Positions 25,839-35,266 of a stretch of 64,000 nucleotides of DNA are shown here, one piece after another. Position 1 is the first letter of the stretch, and each line of letters opens with the position of its first letter. The DNA comes from Bacillota bacterium (GTDB taxonomy: Bacteria; Bacillota; Ch66). Made by a program: the position numbers and the translations under genes. The DNA is taken from assembly GCA_013178045.1 (NCBI GenBank), contig JABLXP010000004.1, positions 106,312 to 170,311 on the forward strand, written 5' to 3'. The notes below the pieces were generated by a model. That model was not told where the DNA came from and ran no database searches. It worked only from the letters and a program-made list of their open reading frames with translations.

Positions 25839-27332
25839 ATGATTTTTCCAGCCGAAGAGGAATACCTGCAGGCGGCGTCGCGTTACGGAGTGATTCCGGT
25901 GTGGGAGGAGTTGGTCGTTGACCTGGAGACCCCGATTTCAATTTACCAGAAAGTGGCTACCGGTGATTACTCTTATCTGCTGGAAAGTGTTGCGGGGGGC
26001 GAGCAGTTGGCCCGGTACTCGTTTATTGGGTTTGATCCTTTTCTGATCTTTAAAGCAAAAGGCAATACGCTGGAAATTGAAGAGACCGGACGGAAACGGG
26101 TGGAAACGGGTGAGCCGTTGGGTAAGTTAAGGGAACTGGTTACTGGTCTGCGGGTCAGACCGCTGCCGGACCAACCGCGTTTTTTTGGGGGCGCTGTGGG
26201 CTATTTCGGCTACGATGTGGTTCGCCAGTGGGAGCATCTGCCGGTATTGGCCGTGGACGATCTGGGGTTACCGGACTGTTATTTTGTCTTGACCAGGACC
26301 GTCCTGATCTATGACCACGTCAGGCATCGTTTGAAGATAGTTGTCCTGCTCCCGCACGGGAACAACCCGCCCGGCGCTTATGCTGAAGCTGTGGCCACCA
26401 TCAAAGAGATTAAACATCGTCTCGGAACGGTGTCGAATAGCGAGCGGAAACTGTGCGGTCAGAAGCCCGGTGTGGTTGGTCCGTCAAATTCCATGCCGGT
26501 GATGGCGAACATCACCCGCGAAGAGTTCCTTCAGCGGGTCAAGCGCGCCCAGGAATATATCAGAGCCGGGGACATTTTTCAGGTGGTCCTATCCCAGCGG
26601 TTTCAACAGGTTATTCGGGTGGATCCGTTTGCGGTCTACCGGGTGCTGCGCTCGCTTAACCCTTCTCCCTACATGTATTACCTGAACTTTCGGGAACTCC
26701 AACTGATTGGGTCTTCCCCAGAAATGCTGGTGCGAGTAGAAAATGGCCGGGTGGAGACTCACCCCATCGCCGGTACGCGCCCGCGCGATCCGAACCCGGC
26801 AGTTGACGAGGCTTTGGCGCAGGAACTGCGGGCGGACCCGAAAGAGCGGGCCGAACACATCATGCTGGTTGATCTGGGGAGAAACGATCTGGGACGGGTT
26901 TGTGCGTATGGTTCAGTGCAGGTGACCAGATTTATGGAAATCGAGCGTTATTCTCACGTTATGCATCTGGTCTCGACGGTGCAAGGCCAGCTTTCGCCCG
27001 ATAGTGATGCTTACGCAGCCTTGAAGGCCTGTTTTCCCGCGGGAACGGTTTCCGGGGCCCCGAAGATCCGGGCGATGGAGATCATTGAGGAACTGGAGCC
27101 CAACCGGCGGGGCCCTTACGCGGGCGCGATTGGCTATCTCGGTTTTAACGGTAATCTTGATTCCTGTATTACGATCAGAACGATCGTGGTTAAGGACGGG
27201 ATGGCCTATGTTCAGACCGGGGCGGGGATTGTGGCTGATTCTGAACCGGAAAAAGAGTATGAAGAAACACTGAACAAGGCCAAAGCTCTGCTCAAGGCGC
27301 TAAATCTGGCTGAAGGGGACGAGGTTCTTTGA
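25839..27332 (+). CDS. trpE: anthranilate synthase component I
   Basis: A 497-residue enzyme that makes anthranilate from chorismate with ammonia from TrpG. The N-terminal LLES motif ([19 protein letters not shown]) marks the tryptophan feedback site. The catalytic half has [26 protein letters not shown] and [17 protein letters not shown]. The start ATG follows GGGAGGGG just downstream of the attenuator; the frame continues upstream through the terminator but lacks a better start. The stop overlaps the trpG start. Confidence 0.96.
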   Translation: MIFPAEEEYLQAASRYGVIPVWEELVVDLETPISIYQKVATGDYSYLLESVAGGEQLARYSFIGFDPFLIFKAKGNTLEIEETGRKRVETGEPLGKLRELVTGLRVRPLPDQPRFFGGAVGYFGYDVVRQWEHLPVLAVDDLGLPDCYFVLTRTVLIYDHVRHRLKIVVLLPHGNNPPGAYAEAVATIKEIKHRLGTVSNSERKLCGQKPGVVGPSNSMPVMANITREEFLQRVKRAQEYIRAGDIFQVVLSQRFQQVIRVDPFAVYRVLRSLNPSPYMYYLNFRELQLIGSSPEMLVRVENGRVETHPIAGTRPRDPNPAVDEALAQELRADPKERAEHIMLVDLGRNDLGRVCAYGSVQVTRFMEIERYSHVMHLVSTVQGQLSPDSDAYAALKACFPAGTVSGAPKIRAMEIIEELEPNRRGPYAGAIGYLGFNGNLDSCITIRTIVVKDGMAYVQTGAGIVADSEPEKEYEETLNKAKALLKALNLAEGDEVL

Positions 27333-27919
27333 TCCTCATGATCGATAACTATGATTCTTTTACCTTTAACCTGGTCCAGTACCTGGGGGAACTGGGGCAG
27401 GAAATTCGGGTTTACCGCAACGACCAGATTTCTCTGACGGAGATTCAAAAACTGGCGCCGCAAGCCATCGTGCTCTCGCCCGGCCCGCGGACGCCAGCCG
27501 AAGCGGGGATCTCGCTGGCGGTGGTTCAGGCTTTTGCGGGGCAAATCCCCATCCTAGGCGTTTGTCTGGGACACCAGGCCATTGGTCAGGCTTTTGGGGG
27601 CCAGGTAGTACCGGCCGACCGGCTCATGCACGGGAAAACCTCGGAAATCTGGCATGACGGTCGAGGCATCTATGCGGGACTGCCCAATCCCTTCATTGCC
27701 ACCCGCTACCATTCTCTGGTCGTCAGCCGCGAATCGTTGCCAGCTTGTCTAGAAATTACCGCCCAGACGCCGGCGGGTGAGATCATGGGGCTGCGGCACC
27801 GGCAGTACCTGGTGGAGGGGGTCCAGTTCCACCCCGAGTCGATCCTTACGGAAGCCGGCCGGATGCTGCTGGCCAACTTCCTTAAAATGTGCGGAAAGGA
27901 GGAAGCAAAATGGAATTAA
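27329..27919 (+). CDS. trpG: anthranilate synthase component II (glutamine amidotransferase)
   Basis: A 196-residue class I amidotransferase. The nucleophile Cys is in [15 protein letters not shown] and the catalytic His/Glu in [26 protein letters not shown] is the usual opening. It overlaps trpE by 4 nt from TTG 27329; ATG 27338 is possible. It supplies ammonia to TrpE and might also serve folate synthesis, since no second copy is visible. In Bacillus subtilis this gene lies outside the trp operon, unlike here. Confidence 0.95.
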   Translation: MILMIDNYDSFTFNLVQYLGELGQEIRVYRNDQISLTEIQKLAPQAIVLSPGPRTPAEAGISLAVVQAFAGQIPILGVCLGHQAIGQAFGGQVVPADRLMHGKTSEIWHDGRGIYAGLPNPFIATRYHSLVVSRESLPACLEITAQTPAGEIMGLRHRQYLVEGVQFHPESILTEAGRMLLANFLKMCGKEEAKWN

Positions 27920-28929
27920 AAAAGGCCATTGATAAGGTGATCAACTACTATCACCTCAGCGAGGAAGAAGCCGAAGAAACAATGAGTCTGATCATGGATG
28001 GCGAAGCGACGCCAGCGCAGATCGCGGCCCTGATTACGGCCCTGCGGTTAAAAGGGGAAACCGTCGAGGAAATCACGGGTTTTGCCCGGGCGATGCGGGC
28101 CAGGGTGAGGAAGATTGCCCCGCGTCATCAGCGGCTAATTGACACCTGTGGGACCGGTGGCGACCAGCGGTTTACCTTTAACATTTCCACCACCGCAGCC
28201 TTTGTGGTGGCCGGGGCAGGCCTGCCGGTAGCCAAGCATGGGAATCGCTCTGTTTCCAGCCGGTGCGGCAGCGCAGATGTTCTGGAAGCCCTGGGGGTGA
28301 AAGTGACGATTTTGCCTGAACAGGTGGAGCGCTGTTTGGAGGAAATTGGGATCGGGTTTCTCTTTGCACCGACTTTTCATGAGGCGATGAAACACGCGGT
28401 CGCTCCCCGACGCGAGATCGGCATCCGCACGGTGTTCAATTTGTTGGGACCGCTGACCAATCCCGCCGGGGCGCAGGTGCAGGTGCTGGGGGTCTACGAC
28501 GCCAGTCTGACCGGGATCATGGCCCGCGTTTTACGTCGTTTGGGGGTAGAACGGGCCATGGTGGTGCACGGTGAGGACGGACTGGATGAAATCACCCATA
28601 CCGGCCGGACCAGGGTAAGTGAATTGAACAATGGTGAAATCAGGACGTATTACCTGGACCCGACCGATCTTGGCCTGTCCCGGGGCGAACTGAAAGATAT
28701 TGTCGGCGGTTCGGCGGAAGAGAATGCCCGGATTACGCGCGAGGTCTTGAGCGGTCGGCCGGGACCATGCCGGAATGTGGTTTTGCTGAATGCGGCGGCG
28801 GCGCTGCTGGTGGGAGGAAAAGTTGATCACCTGCGCGACGGTGTGCAGCTGGCGGCGGAAGTGATTGATTCTGGCGCCGCCCTGGCCAAGCTGGAGGGAA
28901 TGATCGCTTTTACGCGGAGGTGTGACTGA
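27910..28929 (+). CDS. trpD: anthranilate phosphoribosyltransferase
   Basis: A 339-residue enzyme that transfers phosphoribose from PRPP to anthranilate. The PRPP loop is [17 protein letters not shown], followed by [21 protein letters not shown] and [15 protein letters not shown] 27910 follows GGAAAGGAGGAA inside the end of trpG, an overlap of 10 nt. The C terminus overlaps the trpC start. Length and motifs are typical. Confidence 0.96.
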   Translation: MELKKAIDKVINYYHLSEEEAEETMSLIMDGEATPAQIAALITALRLKGETVEEITGFARAMRARVRKIAPRHQRLIDTCGTGGDQRFTFNISTTAAFVVAGAGLPVAKHGNRSVSSRCGSADVLEALGVKVTILPEQVERCLEEIGIGFLFAPTFHEAMKHAVAPRREIGIRTVFNLLGPLTNPAGAQVQVLGVYDASLTGIMARVLRRLGVERAMVVHGEDGLDEITHTGRTRVSELNNGEIRTYYLDPTDLGLSRGELKDIVGGSAEENARITREVLSGRPGPCRNVVLLNAAAALLVGGKVDHLRDGVQLAAEVIDSGAALAKLEGMIAFTRRCD

Positions 28930-29720
28930 TGTTTCTCGAACGCATCGTGGCGCACAAACGAGAGGAAGTTGCTCGGCTGCAGACATGCTTCCCGGTTAAG
29001 GAGTTGAAAAAACGGGCGGCCGATGCTCCACCGACCAGGGATTTTTATCAAGCAATTCAAAGAGATGGGCCGCAGGTAAATCTAATCGCTGAGATCAAGA
29101 AGGCTTCGCCATCGCGCGGGGTAATCCGCGCCGATTTTTGTCCACGGGAAATTGCCCGGACTTACGACCTGGCCGGCGCCAAAGCAATTTCGGTTTTAAC
29201 CGAGGAAAAATTTTTTCTCGGCCATCCCAAGTACCTTCAGCAGGTTAAAGCAGTTACCCCTCTTCCCCTCCTGCGCAAGGATTTCATTATTGTTCCTTAC
29301 CAGGTCTATGAATCGCGCGTTCTGGGGGCCGATGCCATCCTGTTGATCGCGGCCATCTTAGAACAAAGCCAGCTTGAGGAATGTCTGGGGTTGGCGGGGG
29401 AATTGGGTCTGGCCGTCCTGGTCGAAGTCCACACCGCCGCTGAACTCACCCGCGTATTAGCGACCGGTGCGGAAATAATCGGGATCAATAACCGCAACCT
29501 GGATGATTTCCAAACTGATTTGGCCACCACTTTTTCCCTGGCGCCGTCTGTACCGGCCGGCAAAGTGGTGGTTAGTGAAAGTGGGATCCGGACTGCTGCG
29601 GAGATCGGCTGGCTGGCGGCCAGCGGCGTGCACGCGGTGCTGGTCGGCGAAACCTTGATGCAGGCCGCGGACATTGGGCAGGCGGTGAAGCGGTTGATAG
29701 GAGGGCAGTCCCGTGGTTAG
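28929..29720 (+). CDS. trpC: indole-3-glycerol-phosphate synthase
   Basis: A 263-residue TIM-barrel enzyme that closes the indole ring. AEIKKASPSRGVIR carries the catalytic Lys; LRKDFIIVPYQVYE and INNRNLDDF hold further active-site residues, and VSESGIRT and VLVGETLM form the phosphate grip. It overlaps trpD by one base and trpF by 8 nt, so the operon is tightly coupled. Confidence 0.96.
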   Translation: MFLERIVAHKREEVARLQTCFPVKELKKRAADAPPTRDFYQAIQRDGPQVNLIAEIKKASPSRGVIRADFCPREIARTYDLAGAKAISVLTEEKFFLGHPKYLQQVKAVTPLPLLRKDFIIVPYQVYESRVLGADAILLIAAILEQSQLEECLGLAGELGLAVLVEVHTAAELTRVLATGAEIIGINNRNLDDFQTDLATTFSLAPSVPAGKVVVSESGIRTAAEIGWLAASGVHAVLVGETLMQAADIGQAVKRLIGGQSRG

Positions 29721-30339
29721 AGTCAAGATCTGTGGAATCTCGACCATCGAAGAAGCGCTGGCGGCGGTTGACGCCGGCGCCCACGCCCTGGGCTTTGTTT
29801 TCGCCGCCAGCCCCCGGCAAGTCACCCCGGTGATTGTTCGTCGAATCGTTCGGGAGCTGCCGCCACTGATCAGTAAAGTTGGGGTGTTTGTTAACGCCGG
29901 TCAAGAAACGGTCGCCGAGATCGCTGATTACTGTCACCTCGATGTCCTGCAGTTTCATGGCGAGGAGACGCCAGAAGATTGCCAGGGTTGGCGGCAGCCT
30001 GTGATCAAGGCCTTTCGGGTCAAGGACCGCTCTTTTCTCAAGGAACTCCCCAAATACCGGGTGGCGGCCTATCTGCTGGATGCCTTTGTCCCGGGGAAGA
30101 TGGGGGGCACCGGGACCAGCTTCAATTGGGAACTGGCGCGGGAGGCGAAGCGGCATGGCCCAATTATCTTGGCGGGTGGAATCAAGAGGGAGAATGTGGT
30201 GCAGGCCCTCCGTGTCGTAGAACCCTTTGCCATTGATGTGAGCAGCGGGGTCGAGACCGGGGGCAGGAAGGATCCGCAAAAGATCATGTCTTTGATGGCT
30301 GAAGTAAGGAGGGTCAATGATGAGCTTACCAGACGGTAA
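29713..30339 (+). CDS. trpF: phosphoribosylanthranilate isomerase
   Basis: A 208-residue TIM barrel from GTG 29713. The catalytic Cys is in [12 protein letters not shown] and the Asp in [20 protein letters not shown]; the C-terminal [15 protein letters not shown] binds phosphate. It performs the Amadori rearrangement between TrpD and TrpC. The 3' end overlaps trpB by 23 nt. Confidence 0.95.
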   Translation: MVRVKICGISTIEEALAAVDAGAHALGFVFAASPRQVTPVIVRRIVRELPPLISKVGVFVNAGQETVAEIADYCHLDVLQFHGEETPEDCQGWRQPVIKAFRVKDRSFLKELPKYRVAAYLLDAFVPGKMGGTGTSFNWELAREAKRHGPIILAGGIKRENVVQALRVVEPFAIDVSSGVETGGRKDPQKIMSLMAEVRRVNDELTRR

Positions 30340-31504
30340 TGGACACTTTGGGATTTTTGGCGGACGGTTTGTGACGGAAACCCTCATGCCCGCCTTGGAG
30401 GAATTAACCCGGGCTTATGAGGAGGCCAGGAATGACCCGGCGTTTCAAGAGGAGTTTCGCTATTATCTGAGAGAGTATATTGGGCGGCCCAGCCCGCTCT
30501 ACTTTGCCGAGCGGTTGACCCGCCAGCTGGGAGGGGCCAGAATTTATCTCAAACGCGAGGACCTTAACCACACCGGCGCCCACAAGATCAATAACACCAT
30601 GGGGCAGGTGCTCCTGGCCAGACGGATGGGCAAAAACCGCGTGATCGCTGAAACCGGGGCCGGCCAGCACGGCGTGGCCACCGCGACCGCGGCCGCGATG
30701 TTCGAGCTGAATTGTACCGTCTTTATAGGCGAAGAAGACATCCGGCGTCAGGAGTTAAATGTCTGCCGGATGAGGCTGCTGGGGGCCGAGGTCGTGCCGG
30801 TGAGCAGTGGGAGCCGGACCTTAAAAGACGCGATGAACGAAGCCATCCGCGACTGGGTGACCAATGTCCAGCATACCCATTATTTGCTGGGTTCAGTGGG
30901 CGGTCCCCATCCCTACCCGATGATGGTGCGGGATTTCCAGGCGGTCATCGGGGAGGAAACCAAGGTCCAGATTCTGGCCGCGGAAGGGCGGCTGCCGGAT
31001 TATCTGGTCGCCTGTGTTGGCGGCGGGAGTAACGCCATGGGACTCTTTTACCCCTTCCTGGCTGACCCGGTGGAACTGATCGGGGTTGAAGCCGCCGGGC
31101 GCGGCCTGGCGACGGGCGAGCATGCTGCCACCCTGACCGCCGGCCGGCCGGGGGTGCTCCACGGGACGCTGAGTTATTTGCTTCAAGATGAGCATGGTCA
31201 GGTGCAGCCAGCTCACTCAATTTCTGCGGGTCTGGACTACCCCGGGGTGGGACCGGAACACAGCTACCTGAAGGAGACGGGTCGGGCGAATTATACCGCA
31301 ATTACGGATGAGGAAGCCCTGGAGGCGTTTCAACTCCTGGCGCGGACCGAAGGGATTATTCCCGCCCTGGAAAGCGCGCACGCTGTAGCGCAGGCGATCA
31401 AGCTGGCCCCAGGCCTGAGCCGCGATCAAATCATGGTGGTCAACCTTTCGGGGCGAGGCGACAAGGATGTCCCCACGGTGGCCAGGGTATTGGGGGTGAA
31501 GTAG
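30317..31504 (+). CDS. trpB: tryptophan synthase beta chain
   Basis: A 395-residue PLP enzyme that condenses indole with serine. The PLP Lys is in [26 protein letters not shown] lines the substrate site and [10 protein letters not shown] binds the phosphate. [20 protein letters not shown] sequence at the N terminus identifies the main TrpB1 type, which pairs with TrpA. It lies 1 nt before trpA. Confidence 0.97.
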   Translation: MMSLPDGNGHFGIFGGRFVTETLMPALEELTRAYEEARNDPAFQEEFRYYLREYIGRPSPLYFAERLTRQLGGARIYLKREDLNHTGAHKINNTMGQVLLARRMGKNRVIAETGAGQHGVATATAAAMFELNCTVFIGEEDIRRQELNVCRMRLLGAEVVPVSSGSRTLKDAMNEAIRDWVTNVQHTHYLLGSVGGPHPYPMMVRDFQAVIGEETKVQILAAEGRLPDYLVACVGGGSNAMGLFYPFLADPVELIGVEAAGRGLATGEHAATLTAGRPGVLHGTLSYLLQDEHGQVQPAHSISAGLDYPGVGPEHSYLKETGRANYTAITDEEALEAFQLLARTEGIIPALESAHAVAQAIKLAPGLSRDQIMVVNLSGRGDKDVPTVARVLGVK

Positions 31505-31505
31505 C

Positions 31506-32348
31506 GTGAACCTGAAGAATCAGCGTACGAATCGGATCACCGCCCGGTTTAGCCAGTTACGGCAGACCGGAGAGAAAGGCTTGATTACATTTATTACGGC
31601 GGGCGATCCGGACCTGGCCGCCACGGCCAACCTGGTGCTGGCCATGGAACAGGCCGGGGCGGATCTGATTGAGCTGGGCGTGCCTTTTTCTGACCCCATG
31701 GCTGACGGACCGATCATCCAGCGGGCTTCGGAACGGGCCCTCCGGGGAGGAACCAGTCTGGAGCGCATCCTGGGTTTGGTCCGCCAGCTCAGGACGCAAA
31801 CCGAGATTCCCCTGGTTTTGATGACTTATTACAACCCGGTTCTGCAGTACGGGTTGGCTAAATTTGCTGCCGAAGCGGCCGACGTGGGGGTCGATGGCGT
31901 AATTGTCCCGGATTTACCCCCGGAAGAAAGTCAGGAATTGAGGCAAGAGGTTCACCGACGCGGGTTGGACCTGATTCCATTGGTGGCGCCAACCAGTACG
32001 GGTGAACGGCTGGCCAGGGTTGGTCAGACCGCGCCGGGGTTTATCTACTGTGTTTCCCTGACCGGCGTCACGGGGGTGCGGGATCATGTCCCAGCCGATA
32101 TTGAAGATTTCATTAAGCGGGTGAGAAGTTGCTGTACCCAGCCGCTGGCAATCGGCTTCGGGATTTCTAATCCCGCGCAGGCGGCCCGGCTGGCCCGCCT
32201 GGGGGACGCGGTGATTGTCGGTAGCGCCATCGTCAGGGTGGTAGAGCAGTATTCCGCTGACCCGGCGAAGATGTTGGCTGAGGTGGCCAGGCTGGTGCGG
32301 CAGTTGAAACAAGCCATCAGGGGGGGAGTGGAAAATGGAACCCTGTAA
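31506..32348 (+). CDS. trpA: tryptophan synthase alpha chain
   Basis: A 280-residue TIM barrel from GTG 31506 that cleaves indole-3-glycerol phosphate to indole. The catalytic Glu is in DLIELGVPFSDPMADGPIIQ and the Asp in GVIVPDLPPEES; GFGISNPAQA closes the phosphate site. It completes the operon, so all seven tryptophan activities are present in the order EGDCFBA. A terminator follows within 10 nt. Confidence 0.96.
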   Translation: MNLKNQRTNRITARFSQLRQTGEKGLITFITAGDPDLAATANLVLAMEQAGADLIELGVPFSDPMADGPIIQRASERALRGGTSLERILGLVRQLRTQTEIPLVLMTYYNPVLQYGLAKFAAEAADVGVDGVIVPDLPPEESQELRQEVHRRGLDLIPLVAPTSTGERLARVGQTAPGFIYCVSLTGVTGVRDHVPADIEDFIKRVRSCCTQPLAIGFGISNPAQAARLARLGDAVIVGSAIVRVVEQYSADPAKMLAEVARLVRQLKQAIRGGVENGTL

Positions 32349-32354
32349 AGTATC

Positions 32355-32390
32355 GCTTGAAAAAATATCTTGTCTATGATATTTTTAAGC
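32355..32390 (+). terminator. terminator after the trp operon
   Basis: GCTTGAAAAAATATC at 32355-32369 pairs with GATATTTTTAAGC at 32378-32390 around an 8-nt loop. The T run lies within the 3' arm. It separates trpA from iclR. Confidence 0.7.
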
Positions 32391-32402
32391 TAGAAATAAA
32401 TA

Positions 32403-32428
32403 TGAACCGATGGTTCATAAAATGAACC
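32403..32428 (+). promoter_or_regulatory. palindromic operator upstream of the IclR gene
   Basis: TGAACC at 32403-32408, GGTTCA at 32412-32417 and TGAACC again at 32423-32428: an inverted repeat plus a third half-site, 17 nt before the iclR start. IclR regulators often bind such short palindromes near their own promoter, so autoregulation is inferred. I did not find the same hexamer palindrome before trxA or grdE. Confidence 0.6.
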
Positions 32429-32444
32429 AGGGATGTGACTTAAG

Positions 32445-33203
32445 GTGGAGGTTCGAGCAGTTGAACGGGCTCTGGCAGTTTTAGAGGCTTTGCAGGAAGA
32501 CGTGCAGGGGCTTTCTGAATTGAGCCGGAAGCTTAGTTTGTCTAAGGCTACCCTGCTCAGAATTTTGAATACTCTGACTAAGCAAGGCTTTGTTGACTAT
32601 AACGAAAAAACTAAAAAATATGACTTGGGGCTTAAACTGCTTCAACTTGGCATGACGGTTACCGAAAGATTTGATCTTAAGAAAGTAGCGGGACCATACT
32701 TAGAAAAGCTCTGGAATGCCTGCGGCGAGACGGTGTACTTGAACATCAGAAATGGCAATGAACGTCTTTGTATTGATTGTTTGCATGGCAAGAAAGACGT
32801 ACGAGTTGTTGCTTATACAGGGCATAAATCACCGCTTTATGTGGGGGCGTCGGGGAAGGCTATTTTGGCTTTCCTGGAACCACAAGAACTGGATGATTAT
32901 TTGACAAATGTTAAGCTGGAAAAAGTAGCGCCGGGGACAATTACAGATATTGAAGCACTGAAAAATGATCTAGCTAAGACCCGGGAGCAAGGGTATGCAA
33001 CAAGTTTTGAAGAACGTTATTCTAATGCATTGGGTGCCAGCGCCCCAATCCGAGATGCCACTGGTAAAGTGATTGCGTCTATTTCCATCACTGCGCCGAG
33101 TAATCGGACAGCGGATGAGGTTAACCAATACATTGTTTTGGTGAAAGAGGCAGCCCGAGAAATTTCCAGTAAACTAGGATATGTTTCACCGAGAACGATA
33201 TAA
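32445..33203 (+). CDS. IclR-family transcriptional regulator
   Basis: A 252-residue regulator from GTG 32445. The N-terminal winged helix includes VERALAVLEALQE, LSELSRKLSLSKATLLRILNTL and FVDYNEKTKKYDLGLKLL. The C-terminal effector domain has YTGHKSPLYVGASGKAILAFL and the ASFEERYSNALGASAPI-like block (SFEERYSNALGASAPIRD) typical of IclR. It lies upstream of and in the same direction as the reductase cluster, so it is the likely controller, responding to the substrate or a product. Direct evidence is limited to position and the operator. Confidence 0.88.
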   Translation: MEVRAVERALAVLEALQEDVQGLSELSRKLSLSKATLLRILNTLTKQGFVDYNEKTKKYDLGLKLLQLGMTVTERFDLKKVAGPYLEKLWNACGETVYLNIRNGNERLCIDCLHGKKDVRVVAYTGHKSPLYVGASGKAILAFLEPQELDDYLTNVKLEKVAPGTITDIEALKNDLAKTREQGYATSFEERYSNALGASAPIRDATGKVIASISITAPSNRTADEVNQYIVLVKEAAREISSKLGYVSPRTI

Positions 33204-33489
33204 TGCCAATTTATCTTGAGTTCTGACAACTGCACACTGAAGAATATATTTGTTTGAGCTACTATCTGTATATTGCCTGAAAAAAAGACCTTGTCTATCT
33301 ATGTAACAATAAAGGCAAATTGGGTAGTGGCTTATTTTTTAAATTCACATCATAAACTAACTTTTACTGTTTTTATCGGCTGGTATTTCTGGGACCTATA
33401 ATCATGAATTGCTGGAGGTGAGATGAACTGGGATATAACTTTAACAGGTTAGGACAAAGATGTAAAGTCGAGAAAGGTGGTTGGACGGG
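33204..33489 (+). other. intergenic region between iclR and trxA
   Basis: 286 nt, AT-rich, with no terminator or confident promoter. A nine-codon frame (ATG 33423 to TAG) sits behind a good GGAGGTGAG ribosome site, but nothing else supports a leader peptide. The promoter of the Grd-like cluster is presumably here. Confidence 0.4.
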
Positions 33490-33834
33490 ATGACAAAATA
33501 CGAGGGGAAGACGATCGAAGTTAACAGTGAAACTTTTGAAAGCGAAGTTATTAATTCCCCCTTGCCGGTAGTTGTTGATTTCTGGGGACCGCAATGCGGC
33601 CCGTGTCTAGGTCTGATGCCGCTGGTGGAGGAATTGGCCCAAAGGTATGCTGGGCAGGTTAAGATAGTTAAATTTGATACTTCAAAGAATCGCCGCTTTT
33701 GCATCGGCCTAAAAGTGATGAGCTTGCCAACGTTTCTTTTTTTCAAGGAAGGAAAAGAAGTCGAACGTCTTATCGGAAATGATCTTAACATTGGAAAAAT
33801 TGAAGCATCGTTGAGAAAAGTCATTCAAAACTGA
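33490..33834 (+). CDS. trxA: thioredoxin of the reductase cluster
   Basis: A 114-residue thioredoxin. The redox motif is C36-G-P-C39 in WGPQCGPCLGLMP, with Gln replacing the usual Trp before the first Cys. The cis-Pro segment is SLPTFLFF. An additional Cys lies in NRRFCIGLKVM. ATG 33490 follows AAAGGTGG; TTG 33481 is too close. In glycine-reductase operons thioredoxin re-reduces selenoprotein A, which fits its place at the head of this cluster. No thioredoxin reductase gene is adjacent. Confidence 0.9.
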   Translation: MTKYEGKTIEVNSETFESEVINSPLPVVVDFWGPQCGPCLGLMPLVEELAQRYAGQVKIVKFDTSKNRRFCIGLKVMSLPTFLFFKEGKEVERLIGNDLNIGKIEASLRKVIQN

Positions 33835-33843
33835 GAGGCGGTG

Positions 33844-33936
33844 ATGAGGATAGACCAGGAGTTAAAAAATGATTTGGTGACAAACTTAAGGTTTAAAAAC
33901 ATTAGGTCTCGACAATTTGCGATCTCAAGCTCGTGA
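33844..33936 (+). CDS. possible 30-residue small ORF
   Basis: ATG 33844 lies behind GAGAGGCGG, 9 nt after trxA, and reads MRIDQELKNDLVTNL, continuing as a basic peptide to TGA 33934-33936. It resembles no family I know and may be only a spacer. It is listed because the ribosome site and spacing are good. Confidence 0.25.
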   Translation: MRIDQELKNDLVTNLRFKNIRSRQFAISSS

Positions 33937-33956
33937 AGAAAGGTGGGCGGCAATGC

Positions 33957-35237
33957 GTGAAACTACGGTTTGAGTCTGTCAAGATAACTGACGTTAGATT
34001 TGGTGACAAGACTATTGTGAAGAACAATGTTTTACATATCAATAAGGAAGAATTAACGAGTATTTTGGCTAAGGACGAGAATTTTAAGAGCGTTCACGTC
34101 GAATTAGCCAAACCGGGTGATTGCACGCGGATCGTCAATGTGGTAGACGTGGTGGAACCGAGGTGTAAGATTGCTGGTGGTGTTGATTTTCCTGGTGTAT
34201 TGGGAAGGACTGTCTCTGCAGGTCGAGGGGTGACGCGAGCATTGAAGGGGGTGGCGGTTGTTTTCTGTGATCGTCATCCCCACTGGATCCACTCGAAATC
34301 CCTGATCGATATGGCCGGTCCAGCAGCCGAACTTGGCCGGTATGGCAAGACGTTGAACGTGGTTATCGACCCAATCCCTAACGGGGATCTACCCGATCTG
34401 GAATACGCTCGCTCGGTTAAATTGGCTGGGCTAAAGGCTGCCGTATACCTGGCTCAGGCTAGCATTACCGAGCACGCCGATGAAGTAGAGGTATTTGACA
34501 CAGATACCACGGAAAATATTAGCCCTGATTTGCCGAGAGTTGCCTACTATTATCAAGTCTACAGCCCGCAGCACGATCCAAAAGGAATTCCCGACCCAAT
34601 TTTTTATGGATATCCTATTGCTACCACTCTCCCTTTGGTCGTTAATCCCAACGAGATTCTGGATGGGGCGGTTTTAAGTGGGTATACCATACGCATGATG
34701 GAGTCCTATTCCATTCAAAACCATCCGGTGATCACGGAACTTTTCCGTCGACACGGCAAAGACCTGAACTTTGTTGGCGTGGTGGTTGGAGTCTGTAGTA
34801 TGGAGCCGGTACGTCGCGCCTTGGCCGCAATGATGGCGGCCAACCTGGTCCATGACACCTTGAAGGCAGACGGCGTGATCATGACCAAAGCCCTTGGTGG
34901 AGCACCTAATGTTGACCTAGGGGCTACAGCGTCGGAGTGTGAAAAGCTGGGCGTCAAGACTTCACTTTTAATTCAAATCTTGAACACCCAGGCTTCTTTA
35001 GATTCGGAGGTTTTGTTTAATGACCCCGCTCTGAACGCCATCGTAAACACGGGGGTAATTTTTGAACGGGTGGAATTCCCAGCCCTGGATCGGATCTTGG
35101 GTGGGACGGCCGAAACGCCAGTTTTTAGTGATAGCCGCAAGCAGACCGCTGGTCAAAAGCTCGAAGTGGAGCAGAGATTCATCTGCGGCAGTTTGAACCA
35201 GTTGGGTGCTTCATGCGCCAAAGCCGTTGAGTATTAA
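33957..35237 (+). CDS. GrdE/GrdG/GrdI-like component B precursor, atypical cleavage region
   Basis: A 426-residue homologue of the glycine/sarcosine/betaine reductase component B proprotein. GTG 33957 is chosen behind GAAAGGTGGG. Family features include CDRHPHWIHSKSLIDMAGP, VYSPQHDPKGIPDP and LFRRHGKDLNFVGVVVG. In known GrdE the proprotein is cut at a Cys near residue 242 to yield a pyruvoyl group that binds the substrate amine. Here residues 236-250 read DGAVLSGYTIRMMES with no Cys; Ser241 is the only obvious alternative. C-terminal Cys residues are in SECEKL, FICGS and GASCAK. The substrate is therefore uncertain. Confidence 0.85.
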   Translation: MKLRFESVKITDVRFGDKTIVKNNVLHINKEELTSILAKDENFKSVHVELAKPGDCTRIVNVVDVVEPRCKIAGGVDFPGVLGRTVSAGRGVTRALKGVAVVFCDRHPHWIHSKSLIDMAGPAAELGRYGKTLNVVIDPIPNGDLPDLEYARSVKLAGLKAAVYLAQASITEHADEVEVFDTDTTENISPDLPRVAYYYQVYSPQHDPKGIPDPIFYGYPIATTLPLVVNPNEILDGAVLSGYTIRMMESYSIQNHPVITELFRRHGKDLNFVGVVVGVCSMEPVRRALAAMMAANLVHDTLKADGVIMTKALGGAPNVDLGATASECEKLGVKTSLLIQILNTQASLDSEVLFNDPALNAIVNTGVIFERVEFPALDRILGGTAETPVFSDSRKQTAGQKLEVEQRFICGSLNQLGASCAKAVEY

Positions 35238-35266
35238 TCGGAACCAGACAGAAAGGGGTGATAACT

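Noticed and set aside
29572..30387. 271-codon open frame on the minus strand inside trpC-trpF-trpB
   Set aside because: It is the antisense shadow of GC-rich trp genes; its translation has low-complexity Pro/Arg composition and no motifs.
33423..33452. Nine-codon leader peptide behind a good ribosome site before trxA
   Set aside because: No run of regulatory codons and no terminator/antiterminator pair follows.
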